A stretch of 64,000 nt of DNA from Balneolaceae bacterium (GTDB lineage: Bacteria > Bacteroidota > Rhodothermia > Balneolales > Balneolaceae), in the NCBI GenBank assembly GCA_034521445.1, contig JAXHMM010000006.1, positions 558,001 through 622,000 of the forward strand, in the 5' to 3' direction. The notes under the pieces were generated by a model. The model was not told the origin of the DNA and made no database searches. It saw only the letters and a program-made list of their open reading frames with translations. This document shows, piece after piece, positions 26,210 to 34,210 of the stretch. The translations under genes were made by a program, and so were the position numbers. Numbering within the stretch: position 1 is the stretch's first letter; every line of letters begins with the position of its first letter.

Positions 26210-28609
26210 TTACAGGTGCACGATGGTACACCCCGAGCCGCCCTGCTGGAGGGGGGCCTCCTCGTAGCGCTCGATATCTCCGCGCTGGTCCAGGTGTTCG
26301 TGGATGAGCTTGCGCAGGATGCCTTCCCCCTTGCCGTGGATGATGTCAATGCGGTGCATGCCTGACGCCACAGCCTTGTCGATGTGCCGCATCACCTTTT
26401 GCACGGCCTCGTCCCCGCGCATGCCGCGTACCTCCAGGCTGGGGGAGACGGGTTCTGGCCGGTGCCGACCGGTGAGGGTGACCTTCTTCTTTTTCTTTTT
26501 GGCGGAGGCAGCCTCCTCCACCTTTACCAGCTTGCGGTAGTCGGTCTTCAGGCGGAGTCCGCCGGTCTGCACCACGGCCCGGTTGCCGTCCAATTCTACA
26601 AGTTCGCCGGTGGTCTCGGCGTCTTCCAGCCGCACCGTGTCTCCGGTTTCGGGGGACTCGCCGGAATCCCTGTGCCGGTGCTCGCGCTTTTCCTCCTCCA
26701 ATTCGCCGAGCTGACGGGCGATATCCTCCTTCTCCTCCTCCACCTGGCGGCGCGCCTCGCGGATGGCCTCGTCGTCTTTCTCCCCCTTCTCCACGATGCG
26801 CTCCACGGCCTCCTCGATGCGCCGGTTGGCCGTCTCCATGATCTCACTGGCCTGCTTGAGTGCCTTCTCGCGGATCTTCTCCTTCTCCTTTTCGATGGCG
26901 GAACGCTTCTCCTCGTAGCGCTGCCGTTCCGACTCGGTCTTCGTCTTGAGCGCGTCGTATTTCTTCTTGAGTTCGTCGGCCTCCTGGGCGCGGGACTCCA
27001 GCTCGGCGATGAGCGACTCCATGTCGCTCTTGGCCTCGCCCAGCAGCACCCGGGCCCGCTTGAGCAGTCCCCCGTCCAGGTTCATGCGCTCGGCGATTTC
27101 GAAGGCGTAGGAGCTGCCGGGAATTCCCTTGCGGAAGCGGTAGGTGGGGGAGAGGGTCTCCTGGTCGAATTCCATGGACCCGTTCACCGCACCCGGGTGT
27201 TCGTGGGCGAAAACCTTCAGGGAGCCGTGGTGGGTAGTCACCAGCACCCGCGAGCGCCGCTCGATCAGCTCCTCGATGAGCGCTCGAAAAAGCGCGCCGC
27301 CCTCCTCCGGGTCGGTGCCTGCGGCCGCTTCGTCGATGAGCACGAGGCTGCGCTCGTCGCAGTGCTCGGTGGCCGTGCGCATCCACTCCAGGCGCGAGGA
27401 GAAGGTGCTCAGGTCGTTTTCGATGGACTGGTCGTCGCCCATGTCCACCAGCAGCGAACCGTAGACCGGCACCTCGGAGCTGTCGCGGGCCGGAATGGCC
27501 AGCCCCGACTGCACCATCATGGCACACAGGCCCAGGGTTTTCATGGCCACCGATTTACCGCCTGCGTTGGGACCCGTAATAATCAGGCAGCGCTCCTCCG
27601 CGTTCAGCTCCAGGTCCAGCGGCACCACCTGCTCGCGTTCCTCTTCCTTCAGTCCCAGGTTCTTGAGCTTGAGAATGGGGTTGTAGGCCTCCCTGAGGTA
27701 AAGCCGCTCCTCTTTGCCCACCACCGGGATGTAGGCGTCCAGCTCGTTGCCCAGCCGGCCCTTGGCGGCGACGATGTCGAAGTCCGTCAGCGCCTCAAGG
27801 TTCTGGGCGATCTTGTCGCCATGGCGGCGCACCGTGCCGGTCAGCTCCCGCAGGATGCGTTCCAGTTCCCGCTTCTCCTCCGACTCCAGCGAGCGGATCT
27901 CGTTGTTGATGTTCAGCGCCTCCACCGGCTCCAGGTAGACCGTCTGCCCGCTGGAGGATACGTCGTGCACAAAACCCTGGATCTTGCGCTTGTACTCCGC
28001 CTGGATGGGTATGACCATGCGTCCCCCGCGAATGGTGGGTCCCTCGTCCGACGCCATGCCCTCTTTCTGTGCGCGGCTCATGGCGCGGTTGATGACCGTG
28101 CGCAGCTCGTTGCGCTTGTTCCCGAGGCGCTTGCGGATGGACTGCAGCTGGGAGGAGGCGTCCGATCGGATCTCCCCGTTCTCTGAAATGACCTTTGCGA
28201 TGGCCTCCTCCATCTTCCTGAGGGGAATGAGCCGGGTGCCCAGCTCGTCCAGCAGCGGGTAGTTCTCCCTGCGGTCCGAGAGGAAGCCCTTCACGCGGCG
28301 GGCGGTGACCGAGAGCTCGCGGATCTCCTGGAAGGCGTCGGCCGGGATCATGCTCTCCTCCGCCGATGCCTGGCCCAGCCAGTCGCGCACGTCATGCAGG
28401 TTATCCAGGGGAAAGGCGGCGTCGTTAGCCAGCAGGCGCATCATCTCCCGGCACTGTTCCAGCCGGCGCTCAATGCGCTCGGGATCGGAGGAGGGCGAGA
28501 GTTTTGCCAGCCGCTCCCGCGCCGTGACTGAACGCGCCCGCTGGACGACGGCCGACCGGACCTGGTCGAAGCCGATCTTTTCGGGGAGTCGTTCGGGATA
28601 GATAAACAT
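26210..28609 (-). CDS. mutS2: MutS2 (endonuclease / ribosome-collision ATPase)
   Basis: 799 residues. MutS2 lacks the mismatch-recognition domain and has a core and clamp region, a MutS ATPase (Walker A I-T-G-P-N-A-G-G-K-S at about 345-354, D-D-Q-S-I motif, Walker B L-V-L-I-D-E), a long charged coiled coil (about 515-640), a KOW-like linker and a C-terminal Smr domain (from about 725; D-I-I-H-G-K-G-E-G-I-L). Homologues suppress homologous recombination or rescue collided ribosomes. It is a single gene, divergent from the accessory stretch at 28.6-29.2 kb. Confidence 0.95.
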   Translation of the reverse strand: MFIYPERLPEKIGFDQVRSAVVQRARSVTARERLAKLSPSSDPERIERRLEQCREMMRLLANDAAFPLDNLHDVRDWLGQASAEESMIPADAFQEIRELSVTARRVKGFLSDRRENYPLLDELGTRLIPLRKMEEAIAKVISENGEIRSDASSQLQSIRKRLGNKRNELRTVINRAMSRAQKEGMASDEGPTIRGGRMVIPIQAEYKRKIQGFVHDVSSSGQTVYLEPVEALNINNEIRSLESEEKRELERILRELTGTVRRHGDKIAQNLEALTDFDIVAAKGRLGNELDAYIPVVGKEERLYLREAYNPILKLKNLGLKEEEREQVVPLDLELNAEERCLIITGPNAGGKSVAMKTLGLCAMMVQSGLAIPARDSSEVPVYGSLLVDMGDDQSIENDLSTFSSRLEWMRTATEHCDERSLVLIDEAAAGTDPEEGGALFRALIEELIERRSRVLVTTHHGSLKVFAHEHPGAVNGSMEFDQETLSPTYRFRKGIPGSSYAFEIAERMNLDGGLLKRARVLLGEAKSDMESLIAELESRAQEADELKKKYDALKTKTESERQRYEEKRSAIEKEKEKIREKALKQASEIMETANRRIEEAVERIVEKGEKDDEAIREARRQVEEEKEDIARQLGELEEEKREHRHRDSGESPETGDTVRLEDAETTGELVELDGNRAVVQTGGLRLKTDYRKLVKVEEAASAKKKKKKVTLTGRHRPEPVSPSLEVRGMRGDEAVQKVMRHIDKAVASGMHRIDIIHGKGEGILRKLIHEHLDQRGDIERYEEAPLQQGGSGCTIVHL

Positions 28610-28664
28610 AACCCGAAATATACGGTTTTAAGGCCTGAATGATGAATTTGAAAAGAGGGAAATA

Positions 28665-28688
28665 TTTCTTAATTCACAGGCCGAATTG
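28665..28688 (+). repeat. 24-bp direct repeat, left copy
   Basis: The 24 bases from TTTCTTAATTC to GGCCGAATTG occur here and again at 29139-29162, identical in sequence and orientation and 474 bp apart. The pair brackets the decayed AlbA_2 gene. Confidence 0.9.
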
Positions 28689-28743
28689 TGGTCAAGTACC
28701 TGCAAAGACTATTGGAGGAGCTGGGCCTTTAAGAATTGCTGAG

Positions 28744-28982
28744 ATGGATCCTAAAACTCTAAAGGAATCCGAATCGGTTGAATTTAAAGAACAGTTCAAC
28801 GATTCGGCTCTTAAAACGTTGGCTGCTTTTGTAAATGCCAAAGGCGGATCTCTTTATGTGGGTATAAAGGATGATGTCACACTCCTATCCGAAGGAATTA
28901 CCGATGAGAACTGCTGGACAAAGGACTAATAAAACAAGCGGGAAGTGGTGGACCTGATACCTACTACATTTTATCTCAATAA
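28744..28982 (+). pseudogene. AlbA_2 (Schlafen-like) ATP-binding protein remnant
   Basis: The frame from the ATG at 28744 gives the N-terminal AlbA_2 signature: a lead E-S-E-S-V-E-F-K-E-Q-F-N-D, then L-A-A-F-V-N-A-K-G-G-S-L-Y-V-G-I. It soon reaches I-T-D-E-N and a stop at about 28929. In the +2 frame the sequence L-L-D-K-G-L-I-K-Q-A-G-S-G-G-P-D-T-Y-Y continues to a stop at 28980-28982, which looks like the C-terminal winged helix of the same family. The middle, several hundred codons in intact members, is gone. It is AT-rich compared with mutS2 and phzF and lies between 24-bp direct repeats. Confidence 0.75.
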
Positions 28983-29138
28983 CAAGTATGAAACATTAGT
29001 GAAACGATTATGAAACAACAGTGAAACAGTAAATGTCCCCATTTGGCTCCATTATGACCCGATTGAGGCAATAGATGAGTCATTCTGAGTCGATGATGAA
29101 CCAATTGGGAATCAAACGTGTGGACGAGGGATTATCGT

Positions 29139-29162
29139 TTTCTTAATTCACAGGCCGAATTG
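29139..29162 (+). repeat. 24-bp direct repeat, right copy
   Basis: Second copy of the repeat at 28665-28688. It ends 14 bp before the phzF start codon. The stretch from 28983 to here is non-coding and AT-rich, with short GTGAAAC/ATGAAAC runs near 28987-29028. Confidence 0.9.
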
Positions 29163-29176
29163 AAACGGAGCTTATC

Positions 29177-29968
29177 ATGAAACTGAACATCTGGCAGGTG
29201 GACGCCTTTGCCTCACGGCTCTTCGAGGGCAACCCGGCCGCGGTCTGCGTGCTGGAGCAGTGGCTGCCCGACGGACTAATGCAGTCGATCGCCATGGAGA
29301 ACAACCTCTCGGAGACCGCCTTCCTGGTACGCGAGTCCGAAGGGTGGCGCATTCGCTGGTTCACGCCGACGGACGAGGTGGACCTGTGCGGGCACGCCAC
29401 CCTCGCCTCGGCCCACGTGCTGAAGGCGCACCTGGGGGAGGAGGCCGATCCGCTGGAGCTGAACTCCAACAGCGGTCCTCTGCGGGTGTTCCGGGACGGA
29501 GACTTGCTGGAGCTCGATTTCCCGGCCGCCGAACTGGAGAAGGAAGCCCCGCCCCGGGAGCTTTTCAACGCCCTGGAGATTATGGCCGTGGAGGTCTACA
29601 AGGGCGCTGATTTTCTCTGGGTGCTGGAAAGCGAGGAAGAGGTGCGGGGGGTGGACCCTGACTTCCGCGAGATGGAGAAGGTTGACACCCGCGGGGTGAT
29701 CGTCACTGCGCCGGGGGAGGATGTGGATTTTGTCTCACGCTTTTTTGCCCCGTCCGTTGGGGTGGACGAGGACCCGGTGACCGGCTCGGCCCACACCATG
29801 CTGACACCGTATTGGGCGGACAGGCTGGATAAAAATGAGCTGACAGCCCGCCAGGTCTCCCGTCGGGGAGGCGAGCTGCGCTGCCGCCTTGAAGGCGACC
29901 GCGTGCGTATCGCCGGCCGTGCCCTCACCTACCTGGAAGGAGAAATCACCCTTCCGGAAACCGGCTGA
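29177..29968 (+). CDS. PhzF-family isomerase/epimerase
   Basis: 263 residues with the two-lobed diaminopimelate-epimerase fold. The N-terminal signature I-W-Q-V-D-A-F-A-S-R-L-F-E-G-N-P-A-A-V-C, the catalytic Glu in N-N-L-S-E-T-A-F (about E46), F-T-P-T-D-E-V-D-L-C-G-H-A-T and the C-terminal D-P-V-T-G-S-A-H are all present. No phenazine genes are nearby, so a general isomerase role is more likely than phenazine synthesis. A GGAG Shine-Dalgarno-like site precedes the ATG. Confidence 0.92.
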   Translation: MKLNIWQVDAFASRLFEGNPAAVCVLEQWLPDGLMQSIAMENNLSETAFLVRESEGWRIRWFTPTDEVDLCGHATLASAHVLKAHLGEEADPLELNSNSGPLRVFRDGDLLELDFPAAELEKEAPPRELFNALEIMAVEVYKGADFLWVLESEEEVRGVDPDFREMEKVDTRGVIVTAPGEDVDFVSRFFAPSVGVDEDPVTGSAHTMLTPYWADRLDKNELTARQVSRRGGELRCRLEGDRVRIAGRALTYLEGEITLPETG

Positions 29969-30008
29969 GGCGCTGCCTGCCCGCACCCCAACCAAACCCG
30001 ACACTGTG

Positions 30009-30821
30009 ATGGACGCCTTTTTCATCTTGCTCCTGCTGTTGGGCGTGCTGGCAGGTGTGGTGGCCGGTCTCTTTGGACTGGGCGGGGGCATCCTCTTCAC
30101 CCCCATCCTGTTTCTGGTCTTCTCGGGCGCCGGTATCGAGAACCCGGTGGTGCTCACCATCGGGAGCTCCCTCTTCTGTACCTTCGTGGCGGCCGGTGGC
30201 AGCTCCCTGCGGCAGTTCCGCCAGCGCAATTTCTACCTGGCCGACGGACTCAAAGTGGGTCTCTTCGGGGCCTTCGGGGTGCTGCTGGGCAAGTGGGTGA
30301 TCACCTCTTCCTGGTACAGCGAGACCGAGTTCGTGCTCTTTTTTTCGACCCTTCTGCTCTACGTGGCCTGGATGTTCTGGCGGCGGGGGCGCAGCGGGGA
30401 GACCACCGTGGAGACAGGCCACGAGCCCATGAGCTGGCTGCAGAGCCTGGCCGCGGGAGGCGGGGCCGGATTCGTGGCGGCCCTGGCCGGTATAGGCGGG
30501 GGCGGGGTGATGGTACCCGTGATGAACCTGCTGCAGAAGCGTGATTTCCAGAAAGCGGTGAGCATCTCCTCTCTGGCTATAGTCATAATTTCCCTATCCG
30601 GATGGGGACAGCTCGCCCTGCTGGAGAGCGGACCGGCCTTGACGGCCTATACTGTGGGACAGGTGGACTTCGGCGCGGCGCTGCCTCTGGCACTCGGCGG
30701 ACTGGCCGGTGGCTTCCTGGGAGCCATGTGGAACGTACGTATCCGGAGGGCGTACCTGCAGGTGGCTTTTTCGGTGCTGGCGGTGGGGATGGCGGCGCGT
30801 CTTATCTGGGAGATCCTGTAA
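30009..30821 (+). CDS. TSUP-family (TauE/SafE) sulfite/anion exporter
   Basis: About 270 residues and eight hydrophobic helices in two halves. Each half carries the family motif: G-L-F-G-L-G-G-G-I-L-F-T-P-I near the start and A-L-A-G-I-G-G-G-G-V-M-V-P-V in the second half. The ATG at 30009 is used; the 40 codons upstream overlap phzF and are not membrane-like. Substrate is unknown, probably a sulfur-containing anion. It lies 40 bp downstream of phzF and is probably co-transcribed. Confidence 0.9.
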   Translation: MDAFFILLLLLGVLAGVVAGLFGLGGGILFTPILFLVFSGAGIENPVVLTIGSSLFCTFVAAGGSSLRQFRQRNFYLADGLKVGLFGAFGVLLGKWVITSSWYSETEFVLFFSTLLLYVAWMFWRRGRSGETTVETGHEPMSWLQSLAAGGGAGFVAALAGIGGGGVMVPVMNLLQKRDFQKAVSISSLAIVIISLSGWGQLALLESGPALTAYTVGQVDFGAALPLALGGLAGGFLGAMWNVRIRRAYLQVAFSVLAVGMAARLIWEIL

Positions 30822-30853
30822 CCGGCTATCGCCTGACTAGCGTTTTATCTGAA

Positions 30854-30906
30854 TGTTCATTATTATTATTTGTTCACGATTCGTGAACAAAGTAAATAAT
30901 TGAACA
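30854..30906. promoter_or_regulatory. Concentric operator-like dyad before the AbiE-type antitoxin
   Basis: A perfect 23-bp palindrome (11-bp arms, TTTGTTCACGA-T-TCGTGAACAAA, 30869-30891) is centred on base 30880. Outside it, TGTTCA (30854-30859) and TGAACA (30901-30906) form a second dyad on exactly the same centre. The half-site TGTTCA therefore occurs four times, each outer copy 17 bp from the inner one. The right edge touches the ATG of the antitoxin gene. AbiEi antitoxins are known to repress their own promoter through inverted repeats of about this length. Confidence 0.75.
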
Positions 30907-31914
30907 ATGGATCGAAAGGTTGTTGGTAAGGCTCTGGATAATTTGGAACAAAACGCAGGAATACATGCGGAATGGACAGAGTATGTGCCTCCCAAGTCTG
31001 ATAGTAAGATTAATGCAAAAATCAAATTTCAGATTAATAATGAAATCAAGAACTACTATGCCGAAGTAAAAAAGGAAATTCGGAAACATCACATTCCGCA
31101 TCTGAAAGAGATCGCAAACAGTTTTGACCCATTTATTCTGATTGTTGAAAGACTTTACCCGAACCTGAAAGAAAAACTTCGAGAAGAGGGTATTAACTGG
31201 TTGGATGGAGCAGGAAATATCCATCTGAAAAACGGAAACTATTTAATCTGGATTGATCGGCACACGACAACTCCGGCTGACAAAAAGAAAAACAGGGCAT
31301 TTACCAAAACAGGACTGAAGGTTGTTTTTCTCTTTCTTCATGATGAGAGATGGGTTACCAAAACCTACCGGGAAATAGCTGAAAAAGCGGATGTTGCGCT
31401 GGGCAATATCACGTATGTGTTCGATGGACTTGAGGAGAAAGGTTTTCTGGTGAATGAAACCGACAGGAAATATAAGCTGATCAATAAACGACTGCTTCTC
31501 GATCAATGGGTTGCCGCATTCGCCGATGAACTCAAGCCCCGCCTGCACGTGGGCAACTTTACATTTCTCAATGCAAACGGTATGCATACCTGGAATGATC
31601 TAAATCTGGATTACAGGGATAGCTGGGGAGGAGAACCCGGGGCAGAACTGTTGACACATAATCTGAAGCCCGCGGAACTCTATCTCTATACGGTTAAAAC
31701 AAAAGCAGAATTGATGGTTCAATACCAGCTGAAGCCAGATTTGGAGGGAAAGGTGAAGGTCTACAGGTCCTATTGGAATGTTGGGACAGATTTGGATCAA
31801 GGAACTGTCGCCCCTCCACTGGTCATCTATACCGATCTGATGACAACCGGTGAGCCGCGCAATGTAAAAGTGGCCAATGAAATCCATGAAGAATTCCTTA
31901 CCCATCTCACTTGA
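30907..31914 (+). CDS. AbiEi-like type IV antitoxin / transcriptional autoregulator
   Basis: 335 residues, AT-rich compared with neighbours. The layout matches AbiEi-type antitoxins of the long form: an N-terminal region with a G-I-N-W-L-D-G-A-G-N strand turn, a winged helix around T-Y-R-E-I-A-E-K-A-D-V-A-L-G-N-I-T-Y (about 160-177), and a C-terminal AbiEi domain rich in aromatic residues. The last codons overlap the start of the former toxin gene (ATG at 31886), as is usual for these bicistronic systems. The operator-like dyad immediately upstream supports autoregulation. With the toxin broken, it is now an orphan antitoxin. Confidence 0.75.
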   Translation: MDRKVVGKALDNLEQNAGIHAEWTEYVPPKSDSKINAKIKFQINNEIKNYYAEVKKEIRKHHIPHLKEIANSFDPFILIVERLYPNLKEKLREEGINWLDGAGNIHLKNGNYLIWIDRHTTTPADKKKNRAFTKTGLKVVFLFLHDERWVTKTYREIAEKADVALGNITYVFDGLEEKGFLVNETDRKYKLINKRLLLDQWVAAFADELKPRLHVGNFTFLNANGMHTWNDLNLDYRDSWGGEPGAELLTHNLKPAELYLYTVKTKAELMVQYQLKPDLEGKVKVYRSYWNVGTDLDQGTVAPPLVIYTDLMTTGEPRNVKVANEIHEEFLTHLT

Positions 31915-32289
31915 GGCCCTTCAACAGGGACACCATTTGGTATAGAGAGCATTGATGAAAGGGTGGCGTTCGATGAAGGAGGGGGGAAAGCCATTTATGT
32001 TAACGGCCTTGAAGAGGTATTTCGAAAGGCGACGGTTCTGGCGGTGGATAACGATGCCGACGTTCAGTTTAGAGTCGCCACTCTGCCGGCGATTCTACTG
32101 TTGAAATTGATCGCATACGATGATCGTCCCGAAAAAAGAACACAGGATCCCGGTGATATTCGTGGGATCATCCGAAACTATTTTGATATCGAAGACCGGA
32201 TGATTTACGATCATCATAACGATCTGTTTGAGCGAGACCTTGAACTACACGAGTATGCCGCTATTGTGATCGGCTGGTTGAAGCCATGA
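31886..32289 (+). pseudogene. AbiEii-type nucleotidyltransferase toxin, catalytic core deleted
   Basis: An ATG at 31886 overlapping the antitoxin gene gives M-K-N-S-L-P-I-S-L-E-A-L-Q and then stops at 31943-31945. In another frame the sequence resumes as G-T-P-F-G-I-E-S-I-D-E-R-V-A-F-D, then V-N-G-L-E-E-V-F-R-K-A-T and continues to 32289 with P-A-I-L-L-L-K-L-I-A-Y-D-D-R-P-E-K-R. This is the C-terminal part of the nucleotidyltransferase. The G-S-x(9)-D-x-D catalytic region expected between these pieces is absent. The 108-residue frame from a GTG at 31963 is what remains open; toxin activity is unlikely. Confidence 0.75.
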
Positions 32290-32412
32290 GCGGGAGAGAA
32301 GAGATCACCATGGAACGGACTGGAAGGTGGTTGTCTTTAATAGCAGAAGGGGCCAGAGAGGTTTAAGAGGATATTTCTTGAACTGTATTTAAAAACATAG
32401 TGATATTCCTAT

Positions 32413-33162
32413 ATGGGTACTTCGACACGGAATAGAAGGGCACTGGCTATAGGAGGAACAAATCTTGCCCTCCTCGGCGCGCTGGCGGTAATCCTGTCCG
32501 GCTACGGCTACCAGTGGAACTGGTGGTCGCTGGGTACCGGCTTCAACATCATCCCATGGGGGACGGGTGCGGCGGTGCTCGGGGGCATCGCGGCGGCCGC
32601 AGGTCTCTGGCGTATGAAGGACCGCTCGCGCGGATATACCTTTGCCGGCGTGGCCGGTATCGTGCTCGGGCTGCTGGCCCTGGGCAACCTGGGCTACTGG
32701 TATATGGAGACCCAGAAGGGCTATCCTCCCATTCACGACCTCTCCACCGATACGCTGAACCCGCCGGAATTCCAGGCCATCCTGCCCCTGCGGGAGGACG
32801 CTCCCAATCCAGCGGAATACCAGCGGGGCGAAGGCGTTGCTGCGGCGCAGGAATCCTTCTATTCCGGACTGGAAACCATAACGCTGGATACTACCTACGA
32901 TGAGGCATTCAACCGGGCGCTGGAAACGGCCCGCGGCATGGGCTGGACCATGGTGGACCACAGCACGGAGGAGGGACGCATCGAGGCCTACCACAAGCTG
33001 GCCTGGTTCGGCTTTGTCGATGATGTGGTGATACGTGTTGACACCACCGACTTCGGCAGCAAGGTAGACATCCGCTCCAAGTCCCGTATCGGCCGGGGCG
33101 ACCTGGGCGTGAATGCCTGGCGCATCCGGCAGTATATCGAGGCCTTTGAGACGCAGGAATAG
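32413..33162 (+). CDS. DUF1499-domain membrane protein
   Basis: 249 residues. Three hydrophobic segments occupy about 12-103, then comes Y-P-P-I-H-D-L-S-T-D, the opening of a DUF1499 domain, which runs to the C-terminus with I-D-T-T-Y-D-E-A-F-x-x-A-L, W-F-G-F-V-D-D-V-V-I-R and V-D-I-R-S-K-S-R-I-G-R-G-D-L-G-V-N. DUF1499 has no established function. The 123-bp gap upstream holds nothing I recognise. Confidence 0.85.
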   Translation: MGTSTRNRRALAIGGTNLALLGALAVILSGYGYQWNWWSLGTGFNIIPWGTGAAVLGGIAAAAGLWRMKDRSRGYTFAGVAGIVLGLLALGNLGYWYMETQKGYPPIHDLSTDTLNPPEFQAILPLREDAPNPAEYQRGEGVAAAQESFYSGLETITLDTTYDEAFNRALETARGMGWTMVDHSTEEGRIEAYHKLAWFGFVDDVVIRVDTTDFGSKVDIRSKSRIGRGDLGVNAWRIRQYIEAFETQE

Positions 33163-33340
33163 AGATACAGCCACCCCTTGATGAAGACGGATCCCGGCAT
33201 CTCACCCTGGCCAGGGATATGCGCATGGCTCTGCGGACCATGCTTTCATTCGTTTATTTAAGCCTGGTGTACCGGTTTCATTGAGGGACTACAAAGCCAA
33301 ACTTTAATACATTATCATTGGCTTTTGTTTGGAGTTACCT

Positions 33341-33360
33341 GCTGTCCCTCGAAGGACAGC
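33341..33360 (+). terminator. Hairpin (GCTGTCC...GGACAGC) in the 33.2-33.4 kb gap
   Basis: A 7-bp perfect stem with a 6-base loop sits 43 bp upstream of the SDR start codon and about 180 bp after the DUF1499 gene. No T-run follows directly. It may be a weak terminator or leader structure; the rest of the 240-bp gap shows nothing clear. Confidence 0.3.
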
Positions 33361-33402
33361 CCGAATTTGAGTTAATAACAGATCCCTAAATACCCCCAAA
33401 AT

Positions 33403-34206
33403 ATGCCGGCATATACGGTCGTGACTGGAGCAAGCAGGGGCATCGGTAAGGCCTTTGCTACAGAATGTGCGAGTAGAGGACGTGATCTGATTCTTGTTTC
33501 TCTTCCCGGAGAAGGACTTGCGGAGCTGGCCGGGAACCTCGAAAACCGATTTGGCGTACAGGTCGCCTGGCACGAAACCGATTTGACAGCCGACTGTGCG
33601 GTGAGCGATTTTTATGCCTGGTGCGGGGCCAAGGGGTTTCGGATCGATATGCTCATAAATAATGCGGGATTGGGCTCCCAAGGAAAATTTGAGCTCTCAA
33701 AACCGGGGGAGTTCCAGAATATTATGCAGGTTAATGTAAACGCACTGGTGAATATGTGCTGGGGAGCGCTCGATTCGTTGAAGGGACAAGAGCAGAGCCA
33801 TATTCTAAATGTAGGCAGTATCGGTGCCTTTATTCCCCTTCCCTACAAGGCCGTCTACTCGGCATCCAAACACTTTGTGCTGGCTTTTTCCAATGCGCTG
33901 CATTATGAGCTGAAAGATTCTCCCGTGTTCGTCGGATGCCTCTGTCCGGGTCCAACGCTCACCAATGATTTTCATAAGGAGCAGGTAAAGGAAATGGGAT
34001 TGAAAGCCAGGCTCCTGACCAAAACGGCCGATGAAGTGGCACGGTATGGTATCGATGGCATTCTGAACAGGAAGAGAGTCATCGTCCCCGGCATGGCGAA
34101 TAAAGTGATTACCAAGCTGGGACGCTTACTGCCCACCAGCTACCGCTTGTGGTTGGCCGGTTCAACCTTTTCGGATTCCCCTTTCAATCATATCGAGAGA
34201 GACTGA
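33403..34206 (+). CDS. Short-chain dehydrogenase/reductase
   Basis: 267 residues of classical SDR fold: cofactor motif T-G-A-S-R-G-I-G (about 8-15), N-N-A-G-L-G near 87, catalytic Ser in N-V-G-S-I-G-A-F, and Y-S-A-S-K-H (Tyr/Lys). An Arg following the glycine motif suggests NADP preference, which is inference. The C-terminal hydrophobic patch around L-L-P-T-S-Y-R-L-W-L resembles membrane-associated ketoreductases. It is 4 bp upstream of an extended-SDR gene and probably in one transcript with it. Confidence 0.9.
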   Translation: MPAYTVVTGASRGIGKAFATECASRGRDLILVSLPGEGLAELAGNLENRFGVQVAWHETDLTADCAVSDFYAWCGAKGFRIDMLINNAGLGSQGKFELSKPGEFQNIMQVNVNALVNMCWGALDSLKGQEQSHILNVGSIGAFIPLPYKAVYSASKHFVLAFSNALHYELKDSPVFVGCLCPGPTLTNDFHKEQVKEMGLKARLLTKTADEVARYGIDGILNRKRVIVPGMANKVITKLGRLLPTSYRLWLAGSTFSDSPFNHIERD

Positions 34207-34210
34207 TATC

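Noticed and set aside
26384-28186. 600-codon forward frame opposite mutS2
   Set aside because: Exact shadow of the GC-rich mutS2 frame, with no motifs and an L/H/Q/R-biased composition.
29889-30008. N-terminal extension of the TauE/SafE permease
   Set aside because: The 40 codons overlap the phzF coding region in another frame, are not hydrophobic and precede the natural first helix.
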